Source: Monarcha castaneiventris obscurior (Eukaryota; Chordata; Aves; Passeriformes; Monarchidae). Taken from it: 64,000 bases of DNA. The stretch covers positions 56,162,147 through 56,226,146 of the forward strand of contig JAMPIT010000894.1 in NCBI GenBank assembly GCA_026261815.1. Reading direction: 5' to 3'. The notes below the pieces were generated by a model. It was not told the origin of the DNA and did not search any database. It saw only the letters and a program-made list of their open reading frames with translations. Below are positions 40,771 through 55,700 of the stretch, piece by piece; position 1 is the stretch's first letter; each line of letters begins with the position of its first letter. The position numbers were made by a program, and so were the translations under genes.

Positions 40771-43700
40771 TAATCACACAGTGCGATAATAATCACCACC
40801 AGCACTGACACATTCTGGAACAGGCCTGGGCAATTGGCAGCATCAGGGCTGGGGATAAACTTTCTACAAATCTAACATGATTGTAGAAAGGAAGCTGATG
40901 GGCAGCTGTGCACAACACAAGCAATGCTGGCTAAATGATCTCCTGGTGCAAATCCATTATGGTCAGTCTAATTATTTCTAGGATGAATGTGGCTCCGAAT
41001 GCTTATTGATTACTGAAGAAGATTTTCACATCGAATATTTTATTTATTAAGTTTCTTACCTATACAGCTCTTAAGATCAATGCTGGAATAATAGTAGAAG
41101 TTCCATTTTCATTCAAATATCTCCTGATGCTTTGTGTGCTGTAACTACTACATCAATCAAAAATCTCACAATGCTTATACTAAACTACAAATGAACATTT
41201 AAGGGAAATACTCAGAATATCAGTATTAATTTTAATAGATATAGAGAGCAATAGTAGCAAAGTAGCCCAAATTATGGACCAGAATTTCATGGTCAGGAGT
41301 CCCATGAAATATAAACCACAAAGATGGCTTCCAAAGCAAATCTTACAGAGCTTGCTATCTAAGCATCAGACGAGAGACGACAGATGGATTCTGAGAGAAA
41401 AAGGGGAGTGTACAAGGAAAGAGGAGACAATCTTGGCCAGCACTGTAGGGAGCATCATATCAGTGCACCAGCTGCCCACCTGCCTCAGGAGTCCTTATTT
41501 CCTGAAGAAAGAAATTTTGCCAGTGCCAGTTTTATTCATTATTGAAGGACTGCCAACATTTTTTTTCTCCTGAAAGACAAAAATGTGTATGTCATTTAAA
41601 GCCAAATAAATATAATGCAAGTCCCACTGAAATCTTCAAAAAGTACATCAGTGACATGGGTGGGATCAAGATTTTTCACAGAAATGTTTCCATTTCTTCA
41701 AGTACTGTTTACATAGGTATTCATCCCCCCTCAAAAGTGAGCCCTTGGAGATGAAAATTTAATGAGAAAAGTATTAAAAAAAATCCCAAACAAACCAGCA
41801 TTGTTAGTGTGGTTCCACTCATCATTACATACCATAAAGACATGGAAATCAGCTTTTTATAGCCTGGCATGATGACAGTTATTTGACTCTTGAACTTAAA
41901 AGCATTGTAAATATTTTTCGTTTAACACATGAAATGTAACGATCAGACATCAACCATTCTTTACCATTAAATGCATTTCTTCAGGAGAAGCAAATTCATG
42001 TATTATAGTAGAAACTAATAACTATTTCACAGCAGGGTATGAGTAGCTTCTCATTCATTTTTTATTAAATAGTTGTATCTGTTACATGTGTGAAAGATTG
42101 CTTTAGCTGCTTATATGAGGCTTTTAAGGCAGAATAGCATTCCACTCAGCAGATGATACTGAAAAGCACTAATTTAATTCAGTAATTAACTTCCTTGTGT
42201 TTCGTTTCCAAGCTCAAAATATTATCTTTAATTAAAAACACAATAGGAAATTGCCCAGTTATCTAGTTCTTCAACAATGTACTTCTTAGTGTAAGGCACT
42301 TAAAACTAATTCAATCACTGTCTGTAGCTTTTGCACTAAGTCATACTTAAAAATGAGCTGGTTAACTCATGTCCCTTAAGTTAAGCTTTATAACTAAGGA
42401 AAAAAAAGTGCAGCTCCTGGCTTTATTTCTGAACAGTGGTGGAGTGTCTCAATTGCAGCAACGTGGCCATTTGTCCTTTCCCCCTTTCATTTCAGTGAGT
42501 GCATCTCCTATTTTTCCACAGCAGCCTAAGAAAAGCCTTTTGGTCCAGCAGAGTCAGTTCTGTCATCTCTAACACCATTTGCAATTACATTATTTACAAC
42601 AACTTCACATTGCCTTTTGTACCTTATTACACTCACTAAGTGACTGTGGAATCAAACTTACTCATTAAGACATCTTTGGCAAAGCTCCCTTCTGAATCAT
42701 AATTTTCATTTAGTTTCTTTTCAGGGTATAATTTTTAAAGCTTGATGTTTATTAGACAAACAATAATGAAGTTGTGAGGCCTCCAAAGTGATTTATTTTT
42801 GAGACCTCTTTCTAACCTTTTAATTTAAATCTTAATTTGGAATTAGTTTAACATGAGAAAGTGAGATCTATTTTTCACTCTAATCCTAAATCAATATTAG
42901 CTCAGAAAATTATTCTATCGGAGCCAGGGAGTATATATTACACCATTAAAAGTAACCTTTTGCAGGGAATATCACTAATGCTGCCTAAAAATAATTCATT
43001 TTCACATTTTTTTGGCCCAGACACCTTGAAATAATTCTGCCTCTCCATAATCCTTCTCTGTAAACTGTTCTTGCTTAATTGGTGCTAATGAGCATGTAGA
43101 AATAAGGTGGACAACACATCCCCCAAAATGTTTGCCTTGACATATGTAGAAAGGCTCTTCTAAGATGCACCAAGACAGTCCATGGAAGTAATTGAGCTGA
43201 AGCACATTGGAAGAAAATCATTATTTAAAGGCAACAGTTTGATTACATTGCAAAATGTTGACATTATTTATTACAAATATCTACAAAATCATTACACTTT
43301 CATGAATTCTTCCAATTGACTTGAATCAGTCTTTCTTAGTAGAAAGGCAGGTTTAATCAGTATTTCCCAGAAAAGAATGGTAAATACTGCAAAATTGCTG
43401 AACTTAATCTAAATAGTAATCAAAATAAAAACTCTCCAAATATTTTATTCTTTAAGAAAACTTTACAAATATAATCCCATCCTGGCATTGGGAATATGCA
43501 AATATTGCAAATGGTGTGGTTTGGTTTAAAAAAAAATAAAAACAATTTTAAAAAAAGTTGCTAAGCTGTTTCCTCTTCCACTGATCATCATGCCCTTATT
43601 TTTAAAGCTCTTGAGATGAGTTTGTCTCCTCAGGCCCACTAGAACATCCCTGCAGATTTTCCTCTCCCTGATGCCACTTCAGTGCAGACCTAAACCACCA

Positions 43701-46700
43701 TGGATGAGTCTGCAGTAATTGTGGTGTTGCTTCATGCCCCTGATGGTCCCAGCAACACAGCAGGACTGAAAACCAGCCAAAGAATCAAAGAGGAATGGTG
43801 GAAAAATCAAGTTATTCTTCTTGCCATCACAAAGCTTTCCAGGAAATTGCCTTTCCAGCTAAGAGAAATCATAGTGCTCTGTAGTGGTCTGTGAGGAAGT
43901 ACAAAATCAGCTGGAATATCAGTAAGGTTTTAGTTTTCTTTGAATGAGATGATATTCAACTTTATAAACGCTATATAAATTTAACATTAGTAAATTTCAT
44001 CACATTCAATAATTTTTTATCCTATATTAAAAGCATGCTTCTCCTGGGCTGCATGGTAATTTTTCCACTTCCAGAGCCCTCCCTCCCACACATGTAAAGG
44101 TTCAGACCCTTCCCTTTCTGCTCATGCGCCATAATTCCGGCTGGCTCTGGGAACTGAGGTTTCCAAAGCAGAGTTCTGTGCCTGTGCCACCAGAGCCTCC
44201 AGCACAGAGGTGTGCCAGGGCACACACTGTGCTCCATCCTGCTGGAATGGCCCCCGAGGGGCTTGTCAGACAGGAGCAAACTGGAGTAGTTCTCATCTTT
44301 CACAGACACCAACACAAAGCTACCACTTAAGTCATCTGCATTCCCCACTTTTCTCTTTCGACCAGCATTCTGGGTAGTCTCTTCCTGCAGGTTTTAGAAG
44401 CAGCTGTGATATTCAATTGATTTTCTATTAAAGGTCATTGTATTGTCACAGTTAAATTTCTATTATAATTCAGATCTGTTTTGGTTTGGTCTGGGGACAT
44501 GACAGAGGTTAACCCAATTCACGGATCACATTAGATGAATCATATATGAAAAGTTTCCCAGGTCATTCAAGGCGAAACAGAATTTCAGATGTAATATCTT
44601 CTTACAGAAGAAACAATATTCAGGTGACTACTGAACAATGATTTGTAGTAAATTCTGACTAAGTAATGGCACTGCAGAAGGAGTACTGGAAACAGTCGCT
44701 GTTCTCCCACATTTTGTGCTGCATGCACACAGCAGCCACGAGCCGTGCCCTGACATGTACAAAGCATTGTCTAACAGTACGAGATCCCAGCACTGATGAA
44801 ACTCTGATTACCACCCACTGAAATGCCCAATTCTTCCCATGCCTTTTTGCACATTTCCCCCCCAGCCAGCTGGCTGAGCCATCCTGCAGTAGTCCCAAGG
44901 TGTCTGCTGTTAGTCTCTGTCTCTTGGGCAGGGGGTTAAGACTTTTTATTTCCAGGAAGGGTTTTTATTTCTCCTCCATTTTTTCTTTTCTTATTTCTGA
45001 AGAATGGCACATTCTTTAGTTTAAAAAAAGTTTGAGACAGAGTGTGAACACTAATTAGTAAAACAACTTCAACATATGTACTTTATATTTTTCAAGTATA
45101 TTCTACACATTATCAAAAAAAAAAAAACTCAACCTAGAGATCAAGCAGCAAAGTTATTCTGTACTGACGGTCCTAGAAAAACCCCTTTTACAGAAATAAA
45201 ATTACAGTTCTGCAATGTCATAAAGAAGAAAAAAAATTAAAGGTTGCCCAGAAATATCAAAAACATACGCTTTTTTGAAGAGCATACTGCAGAAACCATC
45301 TCATTTCCATGAATTAGCATTTGCTCATCCTTATTAGCAGACACATATGCTTACTTGTCCTGTAACTTAACATTGAAGGCCAAATTAAAAAGATGTCATA
45401 CACCAGTTGCTGAACAGAAATTATCCATATAAAAAGTTCATTATTTAAAAGACTCTTAAGAGGATGCCAGTGTTGATTTGATTTGACTCTAGGCATTTCT
45501 CTGCTTATTATTTGGAAGGTTGTTAAGTTAATTCAGCGGCACTTCGCTTTGACACAAAAAGGTATGATGCAAAACTGAAATCAGAGTAATAAACTCTGAC
45601 AGAAAGAAGACATTAATAGGAGCAACCAATGACAAAATAAACTGTAGATCTAAGCAATGGCTTATCAAACCTAAGAGGATTTGCCTAATTAATCCTGTGT
45701 TGCACAGCTATCCAAATTGCTTTTCAGTCCAATCCATATTGTTACTATTCATTACTTACTCTTGGCTTTCTAGAAACAAGAGACATATCATGTAACAAGC
45801 TAAACAGTATCACCTATTTTTGAACTGCTTTACTGTACTATCCTGTAAGCAGTTAACTAATGCACTGCAAATACAGTTCCAGAGCTCCAAACTGTTTGGA
45901 ATTAGCGTCTTTTTTTTTAAATGACTACCCAAAAGGTAACAGTAAGTATTAATTATTTGGGAGCAGCATTTGCCTTTAGAAGGGAACCTCTTTTTTAGAA
46001 TAAATTGTGGAAAAAGGACTTTATGTCTGCATACTTCATGTTTGGGTTTGAGTTCACTGAAGAAAATGTGCAGGCTAACAAGAAGTGTATTGTCAGTGAA
46101 ACCCAAATGGTTACAGTTTAAAGGCTGCTCTAATTGATAAATGTAAAATATCTGACAAAGAAGCTTCAGAATGTGGCAGGTGTGTGTCATGTATAGTTTT
46201 ACTGTCTAAGTAAAGCAAACATATGAAGAGATTAAAAAAATAGATTAAGTGTTTTATAAGCTACTGCTAGCCTACACTAGCCAGCTGAAGGCTTTAAATA
46301 ATTTAATCCCTTCAGCAACTGCCAGTCCCAACTGCAATACTGAAACAAGGTCTGAATTCAGTTTGAAACCCAACAGGTGCAGTCTAATACTGCTTCCTTA
46401 ATTCAGCTACTGATCTATGTTTATGCTTGTAGAGGACAGCATATTCTTAAATCCACCATGGCATTAATTAAATTAGTCTAAGTGCCTCTTGTTTTATCCC
46501 ATCTTCTACTATCAAATTTACCTCAGACAGTACTCTGTTTCTTTCCCCTCCCCTCCAGAAATGCTCTTCGTGCCAGACGGAAGACAAAGACTTCTCAAAA
46601 AGCTTTTAAAATAGATTTTTCTTTATATATAACTTACACAAAAACACAACCAGGGAAACTAAACAAAAGAAAACATTTAATACTAGTTTTCTTAGCCTGA

Positions 46701-49700
46701 ATTTTAATATTTGAAAGTGGAAGGAGATATATAAAGTTATTGGCAGGCAAAGTCTCCAGTGCCATATCACTCTTTTCTTTGGATAATCCAGGCAACTTAA
46801 ATTGTACCTGATGTGCGTAAGCTATTTATCGTTCTTATATGCTAATTATTTTTACCAACATTGGCTGGTAGCATGAAATAATGCATATTGACAAAAGTAA
46901 TAATTCACTAGGAAAAAAAAAAAAAGTCAAAGTGAAAAAAGCAACATTACTACAAAGTTTCCCGCAACAGTAACAGGCGGGGTCCTCACCACCCTCCTTC
47001 TCTTTAGAATCCTGGACTGTTTAACAAACCACAGAGAAATGCTGCTTAGTATCCTACTTCCCCGAGAAATTTAAAGGTTAATCTACATTTTTCTCCAATC
47101 ACAGGACAAGGGAAGAGGAAAACTCCCACCACCTTACTTCTTCCACTTTGCCAGCAGAACTGGAAGATGAGACAATCCAAGGCACAACTTCCTTTCCCTT
47201 CTTTGCAGACTGGGCCACGCTCACTCTTGGGATGCACATAGAGAATTCTGTCTCTCAAGCAATTAAGTAGCATGTTTGGCATATGCAAATGAGAGGACAG
47301 AGTTACATTTTAATGCAGCCTTAACTCAAAATTTCTGGATGCTTAAGAGAGCCATTGGAGTAGTAAGGCCAGCTCAGACAGCAGCTCATACTTCAATCTC
47401 ATTCAGTCAAACAAGGCTATAATACACCATGCAAGGGACAAGCAACTTTCTGAAAATAAAAACAGATTCAATGTACATGAAACAAAATGTTTTCTTAAAT
47501 CCCAAGCTGCTCAAGACAGTAATACTAAAAAAAAATGCTAAGCTAAAAAAAATGCAAAGATTGTCATCCATAAAAAATGTCTCATGATTACAACAAAAAC
47601 TGAACTCTGGTACACCTGCACAAGTTTGAATTGCCATTAACTCTACTAGCACATGGACAAACAATACTCTTAAGTATATTAAAAGTATCTTTGAAATCTT
47701 TGACATTTCCACTGTTTCAAATATATGGAATGCAACTTTCAATTATTAACCAACAACTATTCTGTTGATTATGTGAAGTAATACAGGCACCACCCCTCAC
47801 TATTTCAAAACTGGATGGATAATGTTGAGGTAACATGATTTTTTTAACATTGACAATGTGTTCTCTAATCCCAGTCATACTTCAAAGCACTAAATGAATG
47901 ACTTTTTGGAGCACAGAACAACCCAAAGTGAATTCGAAGCTTCTGAAATGTCTCTACCACTTAGTTTATACAAGCCTGAAATTTAAAATTCAGTTTCAAA
48001 ACCATCTATTCCAGGATTATGGCTTCTGAAAGAAGGAAAAATCAGAAGGAGGGAAAATTTACAAAAGACATTGTAGGAAAGCTCAGCAGTGATAATAACT
48101 GTATTCTATCAACAAATCCCAGTTTTAATGCAGAACTCCCTATATGTCAAATAACTTACAATATTTACGGTATATGATTTTATTACTGTAAAAGTGTTTT
48201 TCATGAACGGTTTTTAGTTATGTGAATAATCACTGCCTAATAATTTCTCACATAATCTTTTGGGATTAAGTTTGTAGTATCAGACCTTTCTTAAGTATTT
48301 AATTAATATTGTGCTCAAAAAAACCCCAACCCAAATGCCTTTGCATTGCAGTGGTAAAATACTATACTACTCCATGGAGTTTTGGGGCAAAAGTAGTGCT
48401 TTTATGAAGATCTGCACTCCCAGAGATAGTTGGTATGAGAATGTGTATGAAAGCGTGATATAGACCTAGAAACTAGAGTCAGACATCTGAAAGACCTCAA
48501 AATAATACTAAATACTGGGTTAGTTTAAATTCCAGTCTTTGTATTTCTAAAGCTCACTACTTTGTTTTCTTTTCTAAAACAGTTGCTCAAGAAAATCTCA
48601 ATTAAATGAATTTTTCAAGAACAGCAGGATTTTAAAGAAAAAAACAAAACCAAAACCAAACCAGCTGCACTGAAATGAGAAGAGACTCCTAAGACCTGCC
48701 ACCTGAATAGAAGGCATTACAGCTTCTCCTTTCTGTGTCTTGTAGAGATTTAATGGGCAATGAAATCATCTTGGTTCTCTTGTCCATTCCCTTCCTGGCA
48801 ACATTTGTCCCCAGGTGTACACACATAGCTGGAGAAATTAATACATTTTTTCTTGCTTACTTGCTGTGTGAAGGGTACACGATGCTCTTGGTAGCTCTTA
48901 TACCACCTGATGCACAAAATCCAGGCAGAGTCTGGCCTTTCATCGAAAGCAGTGCTCCAAATCCGCTTCATTTTGTTGCTCATTTGTCTGCAGAAGAGTC
49001 CTGGTACACGACAGAAAACAATACCACTTGCTAGAGGCAAGCACGATTCCGAAAGACACTGCCTAATTTCTCCTCAAAGTTCTGCCAATGCACAGCATTA
49101 CTGACTTGCAAAGCTTCTGGGAAGACTCACAGGGAGGCTGCCAAGCTATCCTGGTACAGTGATGTGGGCTTATGACCAAAACAGCTCCCATGCAGGCTGC
49201 TTTGCCATACTGCACAATAATGTAAGTATCCTTCCATTGTATCAGGGTTAATCCATGAAATCCATTGTCTTATCTGATCCAGAACTGTTTAGTGCCTGGA
49301 GGATACTTTGGTCTTCACTGTTCCTTGAGCAAGCAACAATTGTCTGTGTTGAGTCTTCACTTGGAAGGCATCACAGCCTGGGAAGAGTCAGAGCAATTTA
49401 AGGTTACACTGGTGAGAATGCCCTGCCCACTGCTGTATTCTTTCTTTCTTCCACCCATGTGTCAGTATTTTGGACTCTAAAAATTTCTGTGGGAGCAGGC
49501 AAGGCCTCTCTAAAGATTCCCAATTTCATGACAGATGTTTGCCATTAACCAAAACGAGTCTCCAAATTAGCAAATAATGTTTGCCTTTGAACAGCATCTT
49601 TTTTTCAAAGCCGGAAAATTATGTTTCAAACACACTCTCATGTATTTTAATAGACAGAGTTTGGCAGAGAAGCACACTGGAGAGAAATCCAGCCCTGCCC

Positions 49701-52700
49701 TGCTTGTGCCAATATGAACTTGATCACTTGTTCTTTGAAGTGAATAGTAAAGTCTTAAGGATCCACTATACCTCTGTAAAAGCAGTACTTATTAAACAGG
49801 TTAATTAATAGCCTTGTTTTAGGGACACTGGAAATGAGATTAGTAACTCCTTATTTCATTTGGGTTCCATCCTATGCCCAGTCACCTCAGCATGACTGCC
49901 TCCATCTAGTCAAGTAAATGGCAGATTTGTGACTGCAGGGTTTTTTCCACCTCTTCCAGAGGAGGAAAAGTTAATGTTCACATAATACCTCTTGCACGTG
50001 CAAGAGAAAAAGTGGTCTACTTTGTGTCAATTCCCCATTCCCGTGAGAATTAATTCCAAGAGCAAGCAGCAGCCCCTCTGTTGTCAAGTGACTGTAAGTG
50101 ATATGTGGTAAGCGATACACGGAACAGAAGCAGTGGGCTACACCCACACGGGTGTTACTGCAAGGAAAGGTGTTACACCACATTAACCTAAACTGTGCAG
50201 CTCTGCCTGCTCACTCTGTGGCTCTGGGCTCTGAAGCCTATCCCCACTCACAGAGGCATGAGGCACTACAGCCAGGGCGGGCACTTCCTCACTGGGCGTT
50301 CTTTGGGAACGACGGAGCAGTGACTATATGAGCTAACCCTCCCCACAAAACCCTTGCAGTGTCCTCTCACCATGGCCAGCTCACCAGAGATTACTGCACA
50401 CAGGATTTTCAGCAGCTGACTTGTGTAACACCCACTCCTCTGAACGTGTGTGACAGCTGAATCCCTGCTGAGCCCCACCGTACACAGTGCTGGTGAGAGC
50501 AAAGTGTGGCAGAGTCAGGAAAACTCCAAGTACTAAACGTGCCAATTCATAACTATCCTTACTATTCTTAGCACTTAGGACTCTTATCCCCACCACCACC
50601 ATCCTTTTCCCTCAAGCTCATTTTCTAATTTCTCTTCACCATTTGTACTCATTTCTATTTCAAGTTGTATGTGTAGGGTTTTAATTATCTTCTATTTTGG
50701 GGCATTAAAAGATTCTGAATCATCCCACCTTCTGGGAGATTAGTAAATCCAGCGATTATCAACAAAAACGCTGTTGAATGCCTATTATCCATGCTAATTA
50801 TTCAATTAAAAAATATGCTGGAGCCATCAGCAGGACACTTCCATTTCATGGTTGAATAAAAGGAAAAACATCTTTCAAAATTGCTCTAAAGCAATTATTT
50901 TAAAACTTGCTTTTCAGAGCTAATCTTTCCCCAGTACCTCCATGCTGGTACAATAAAACCTGTGCACAGAGATCAATGGATGTGGCAACCCATGCAGAAA
51001 AAATTCAGGAGATGCAGAGACTTGCCTTGGACACCCCACTAAGATACAGCCCTGATTTGTACCCTTTTTTCCCTGAGTAGAGTACATTTTGTTTCTGCCT
51101 AACCTTTCCAAACACATGGATGCTGCCAACACGTGTCAGTATCCTGACACTCTTCTGGTCTCAATATTTTAAACATACATTTATGATCATGAAGATAACT
51201 TTCATCCTAATCAATCTTAAGACCATCAGAGTCTTTATAGTGATTTCTCCTCTTTCTAGCACTTTCTAGCACTTCACCCCCTTTAAAAAAAATTTTTAAT
51301 CGTGATTTTGCAATTGCAGTGCCTATATGCCATCTTATCATCTGGCTACAGTCTGAAATGAGTTGCCTGACTAAACTGGCAAGGAAACCCAGCAGCAGGT
51401 GGAAAAGTAGCCCGGGATGGACCTTTCCCAACAGGTATTTACACCAGTCAAAGCACTCACAGAATATGCTTCCTCCCAGGTCTGTCAAGCCAGTCTTAAA
51501 TTCAGAGATGCCCTTATACTTCATCACCACGGCAAATTGAGCTACTCCAAAACTCCTCTAAAACCTGCTAACAAAACCCTGGGTGCCTTTCAAAGGAATC
51601 TTTCGTTTCTGGGATCTGTTTGTGGCACCTGTGGAACAAGTGTTAGGCAACATAGAGCAGCTTGCCAAAACAAGCAATTTTGAAATTAGTAACCCAACAA
51701 GCACCACTACATGAAGATCTCACATTACCTGTACATTACCTGAGATTCCCATTATCAGGACATTTAGCTATTACAAATAAATATGCCCTAGATTACAGGA
51801 TTTGAGCAGAAAACACATCTAGAGGTACACCAGTATTAGGTGACAACTTGCAAGGTTTGCCTGCCTTTTACACTTTGACAAAGATTTTCAAGAAGAGTTT
51901 CAAAGGGCCACCATAGAACAGTATCTACACATATTCTGCTTCAAGGGAGGATAGGAACAAATGGAGTTTTTATTCCAAGAGACGGCATATGCAGGAAGCC
52001 TGTCAGTGCCTTGTAATTCCAGTAACAGTCTGTGCTCACTCTTGCAGCAAAAGCAGCATGGATGTGACCATACAGAACGGGCTCTGGAGAACAGAGCAGA
52101 TACATGGGAGTCAGCTGTGCATGATGCCAATGAGAGGGTCAGGGACTACCATGAAAGGCTCCTGTCAGACATACTTGTACACATATTTTTATACATACAT
52201 ATATAAATATACACACAAGCTTTAAAATATGAAAGAAGGATGAAAAAATAAACTTCAGACTTGCTATTTTCAGGTGCATTAACATCTGCTCTACAGACAC
52301 AAAAAGCCAAAAAGGTTAGACAAACGACTATATGCAACTTGTGACTTAATATGAGAGAACTGTGTCTGCTGCCTGGCTCTAGGGTCTGCCCTTCCATTTG
52401 GGACTAACTGGACAGGTTCTTGCTTCCCTTCTATTTCCAGCCAAATGGAAAAGCTGTGACCCCAGCAGAGCACTCCAACTACCACAGCCACGCTTGTTTG
52501 GAACAACATGGTCGTATCCTTCACCTTCGTGCAGCTGGCACAAAACACTGGTGGTTCCATGGAGACAGTTCTCCATATCAAATGGAGAAATTACTCTTCC
52601 CAGTCCAACCTGGAATGATTCTGCTCACCCTTCAGTATCAGACTCGACACAGAAGGCGACTGCCATTTGGTAAAGCCACCCACTCATCTATCTCATGAAG

Positions 52701-55700
52701 ATTGAGGTCAGCTAACAAGCAGCATTTCTTTTCTCTCCTACCCAAAGCCAAACACCGAAAGGTAACATAAAATCAAAATATTGAAAAATCCTTCAAGTAT
52801 TCTGTTTAAAAGACTATTTCCATCCCCATTTGCCTTCCTCAATTGCTTAACTTCAAAAAAAAGAAGGCACATGTTAATGCAGAGCCCTGCGTATGTACAT
52901 GTAGACGCCTGACACACCCCAGTGACTTGTTTTTATGGGAGTTGCACAGTAGTCCCTGTGTTGCCTCAGTAACAACTCCTACACTGGGATACTTGAGGAA
53001 ACCAGGGCACAACTTAATGAGTACCATGGCACGTACTCTGTAGTCCTAAAGCTACTTCAGCAGTGTCTGGGAGGAGTCTGTTTACTCCCTACCTTCCCAT
53101 TTTCAAAGAGAATATGAAGTAGACTGTGTCACCCATGGCATACGTGCAAATCCCAGTGCTGTGCAGAGCAATGTGACACAGTTACTGGCACAAATTATTC
53201 CAGAGAAATTACCAAGGTAAGTACTGGGTTTGGAGTCTTTTCCTAAATGTCTTCTACCTTTTTTTTTTAACCCTGTCTGAATGCAATTTACTAAATCAAA
53301 TATTCTGCAAGAAAGAAGAGACAAATAAATAAATGAAAGGGAAAAAATACTGTTAGCCTTGAGACAGAACAGGGAAGATCCTGGATCCTGTAAGGAAAAC
53401 ATTCCAGTTCAGTACCCACTAGATTAGTGACGTTTTACAGTACCCAAACCCCATTCTGGATTTCACATGATGACTTTGTAGGGGAGCTAGCCTATAGTAA
53501 AGGAGAACTGATGAGCTGCAAGCACACCATTGGCAGCAAAAACAGCAACGGAAAAGCAGGACAGATGCTTTATGAATAGCAGAGCTGGATGTGACAGGAT
53601 TCTCAAAAGCTGGTAGGCAAAGTATAAGAGGTAAGCAAGTAAACAAGCTAATATGTCTTCTTCTGGGTTTACCTTTTTACTCTTTGCAATTGTAATCTTT
53701 CTTACAAAAGCTGTTTACTTTTCCCCTACTCAAACAGCCTAGAGCTGCCAGACCAGTCTGGACTGAACACCCCGCTTTTTAATGCCTTTGTTTTTTATAC
53801 CTTCTTGCTTTTCTGGTCAGGAAATAGGCAGAGAGGAAAGATGGAGGCCAGACAGCAAATTCAATAATGATTTTGTGATTTGTTTTCAAAGATAGCCAGT
53901 TCCTAAAAGGATTTGAAGGGTCAATAGGTGTCAAGGAAACTATTTGCTCTGGAACTCCAGTGCTTCTTCACATTTTTATAGTAATTGTTAGGGACAAGAC
54001 ATTATTCTTGCAATTAGGGGACAAATGCAACAGTCTACAGGATCTGACACAGCTGATGTGCAGAAAACAGCATTGCACTTGGGAAATGAGATGGCCAAAT
54101 ATATTTGTACAAATATACTGTAACCCCATTTTGAGCTGAAGCTTTGCAAATTCCAGCAAGTGATGATTCTTTGCAGTAAGATCTTTGTGAACTTTACAAT
54201 TAACTTCTCTAGGATCAGAATTTAATCCAAAGACAAGGACGATCTAAAGAGAAGAAATAAAGATCCAAGATAGCCATGGGGAAAGTACAAACTCCTCAGA
54301 TGGCATGTTTGGACTTATTCTTCCTATAGTAATGGGGAAGTCAGGTCTGTTTTTTGTTTATTTTTATAGTATTTTTCAAATTACACTCCAATATTGAGCA
54401 TTCATTACTCCTTGGAGATGAACTTGACAGTGAATTTCAGTGCTGGTTCAAGGGGGCCGAGGATTTGAAAAAGAGAAATTATACAGGCTTTGACACATTG
54501 AAAATTTTAGCTTTGTATCTTACATTTTTTTATTTACAAATTTGGCTAAGGAGAAAGCAAAGGGCTACTACACTCCTCTTGCCCTATCCCCCCTCAAGCT
54601 CTCAGTATCTGTTTTAGTCTATGACAGGTTTAATTCTTGTACATTTTGACACTGCATTCTAAATATTGTTTCAGACATTTTTTTTGGTATGTGTCCTTTC
54701 TTAATAGAAGCCAGCTGCATTAATCCCTGGAAAGAGCTACACAGAAGGCCAACTAACAAGATCTTCTCTTTACTCCCAGTAAAAAACCTGGACAATACCT
54801 GTAAAGGATAGTCTATAGTTGTTTTTAAGTATTGATCACAAAAGACTAACACAAGCATTTCCCTGAATTTTATCATTTTACAAGTCCCTAAAGTATTTAC
54901 TTACTGGTTTTTTCTCAGCCTACAATGGGAAAATGTATTTATTAAAAATCTTTCTAAAATAAAAAACAATTTAATTGAATCTTATATATTCAGCTAATCA
55001 TTAGGGATAATATTTTTTCTGAATTCACAAAAATAAAAGGTAAAATAATTTCTCTCAAAATCATTGATTGTTTTTCATTCCTCTTTCTTGCATTACTGGA
55101 ATTTCTCAGTCATTTGCTGTTCTGTGTCACTCAGATGTTTTACTGAAATAGATGGCAATGCTACCAGAAAGCTCTGTCAGATGGCTCTGACACAACACAC
55201 TCTATCACCCTAAATGCAGCTTTTGGCCCACATTTGGTAACAATTCAGTTTGTGTTCTAGAGCCCTATGTCAAGCTCACAAGATATGAGAAAAATGTATA
55301 AGCAATGCCCTGAGTGTACAGAAGCAAGAGCACCGAAAAAATAGCTCCTAAGGCCAGTCTTAGCTAAAATGTATTTTAATAATATGAAATATTTTTAACT
55401 GATTTAGAAGGAAAAAAAACCCCAGAACTTCCAGATGCAGGACCGAAATTGCCTTTTCACCCAGACACCTTATGTCTGGGGTTTATAAATGCCTTTGTCT
55501 ACGTTGTTACCATCATGTGCTGTGTGTACTCCTTTTTAATAGGAGTTAAATGCAAAAATCAGAACAAATTAAATTCAGCTGGGAAAGAGAAACTGAAGTT
55601 GTTTCCTCAATTTTATATATGCATGTGGAGATAGGCATTTTAAAAAGCTGTAGAGACACTTTAAATGTATTTAATCTAAGTAGTTAATTCTTCCAGATAG

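Noticed and set aside
48735..49040. Overlapping 99- and 96-codon frames on opposite strands
   Set aside because: Hydrophobic stretches looked membrane-like at first, but there is no recognised family, splice context or promoter, and both strands are open equally.
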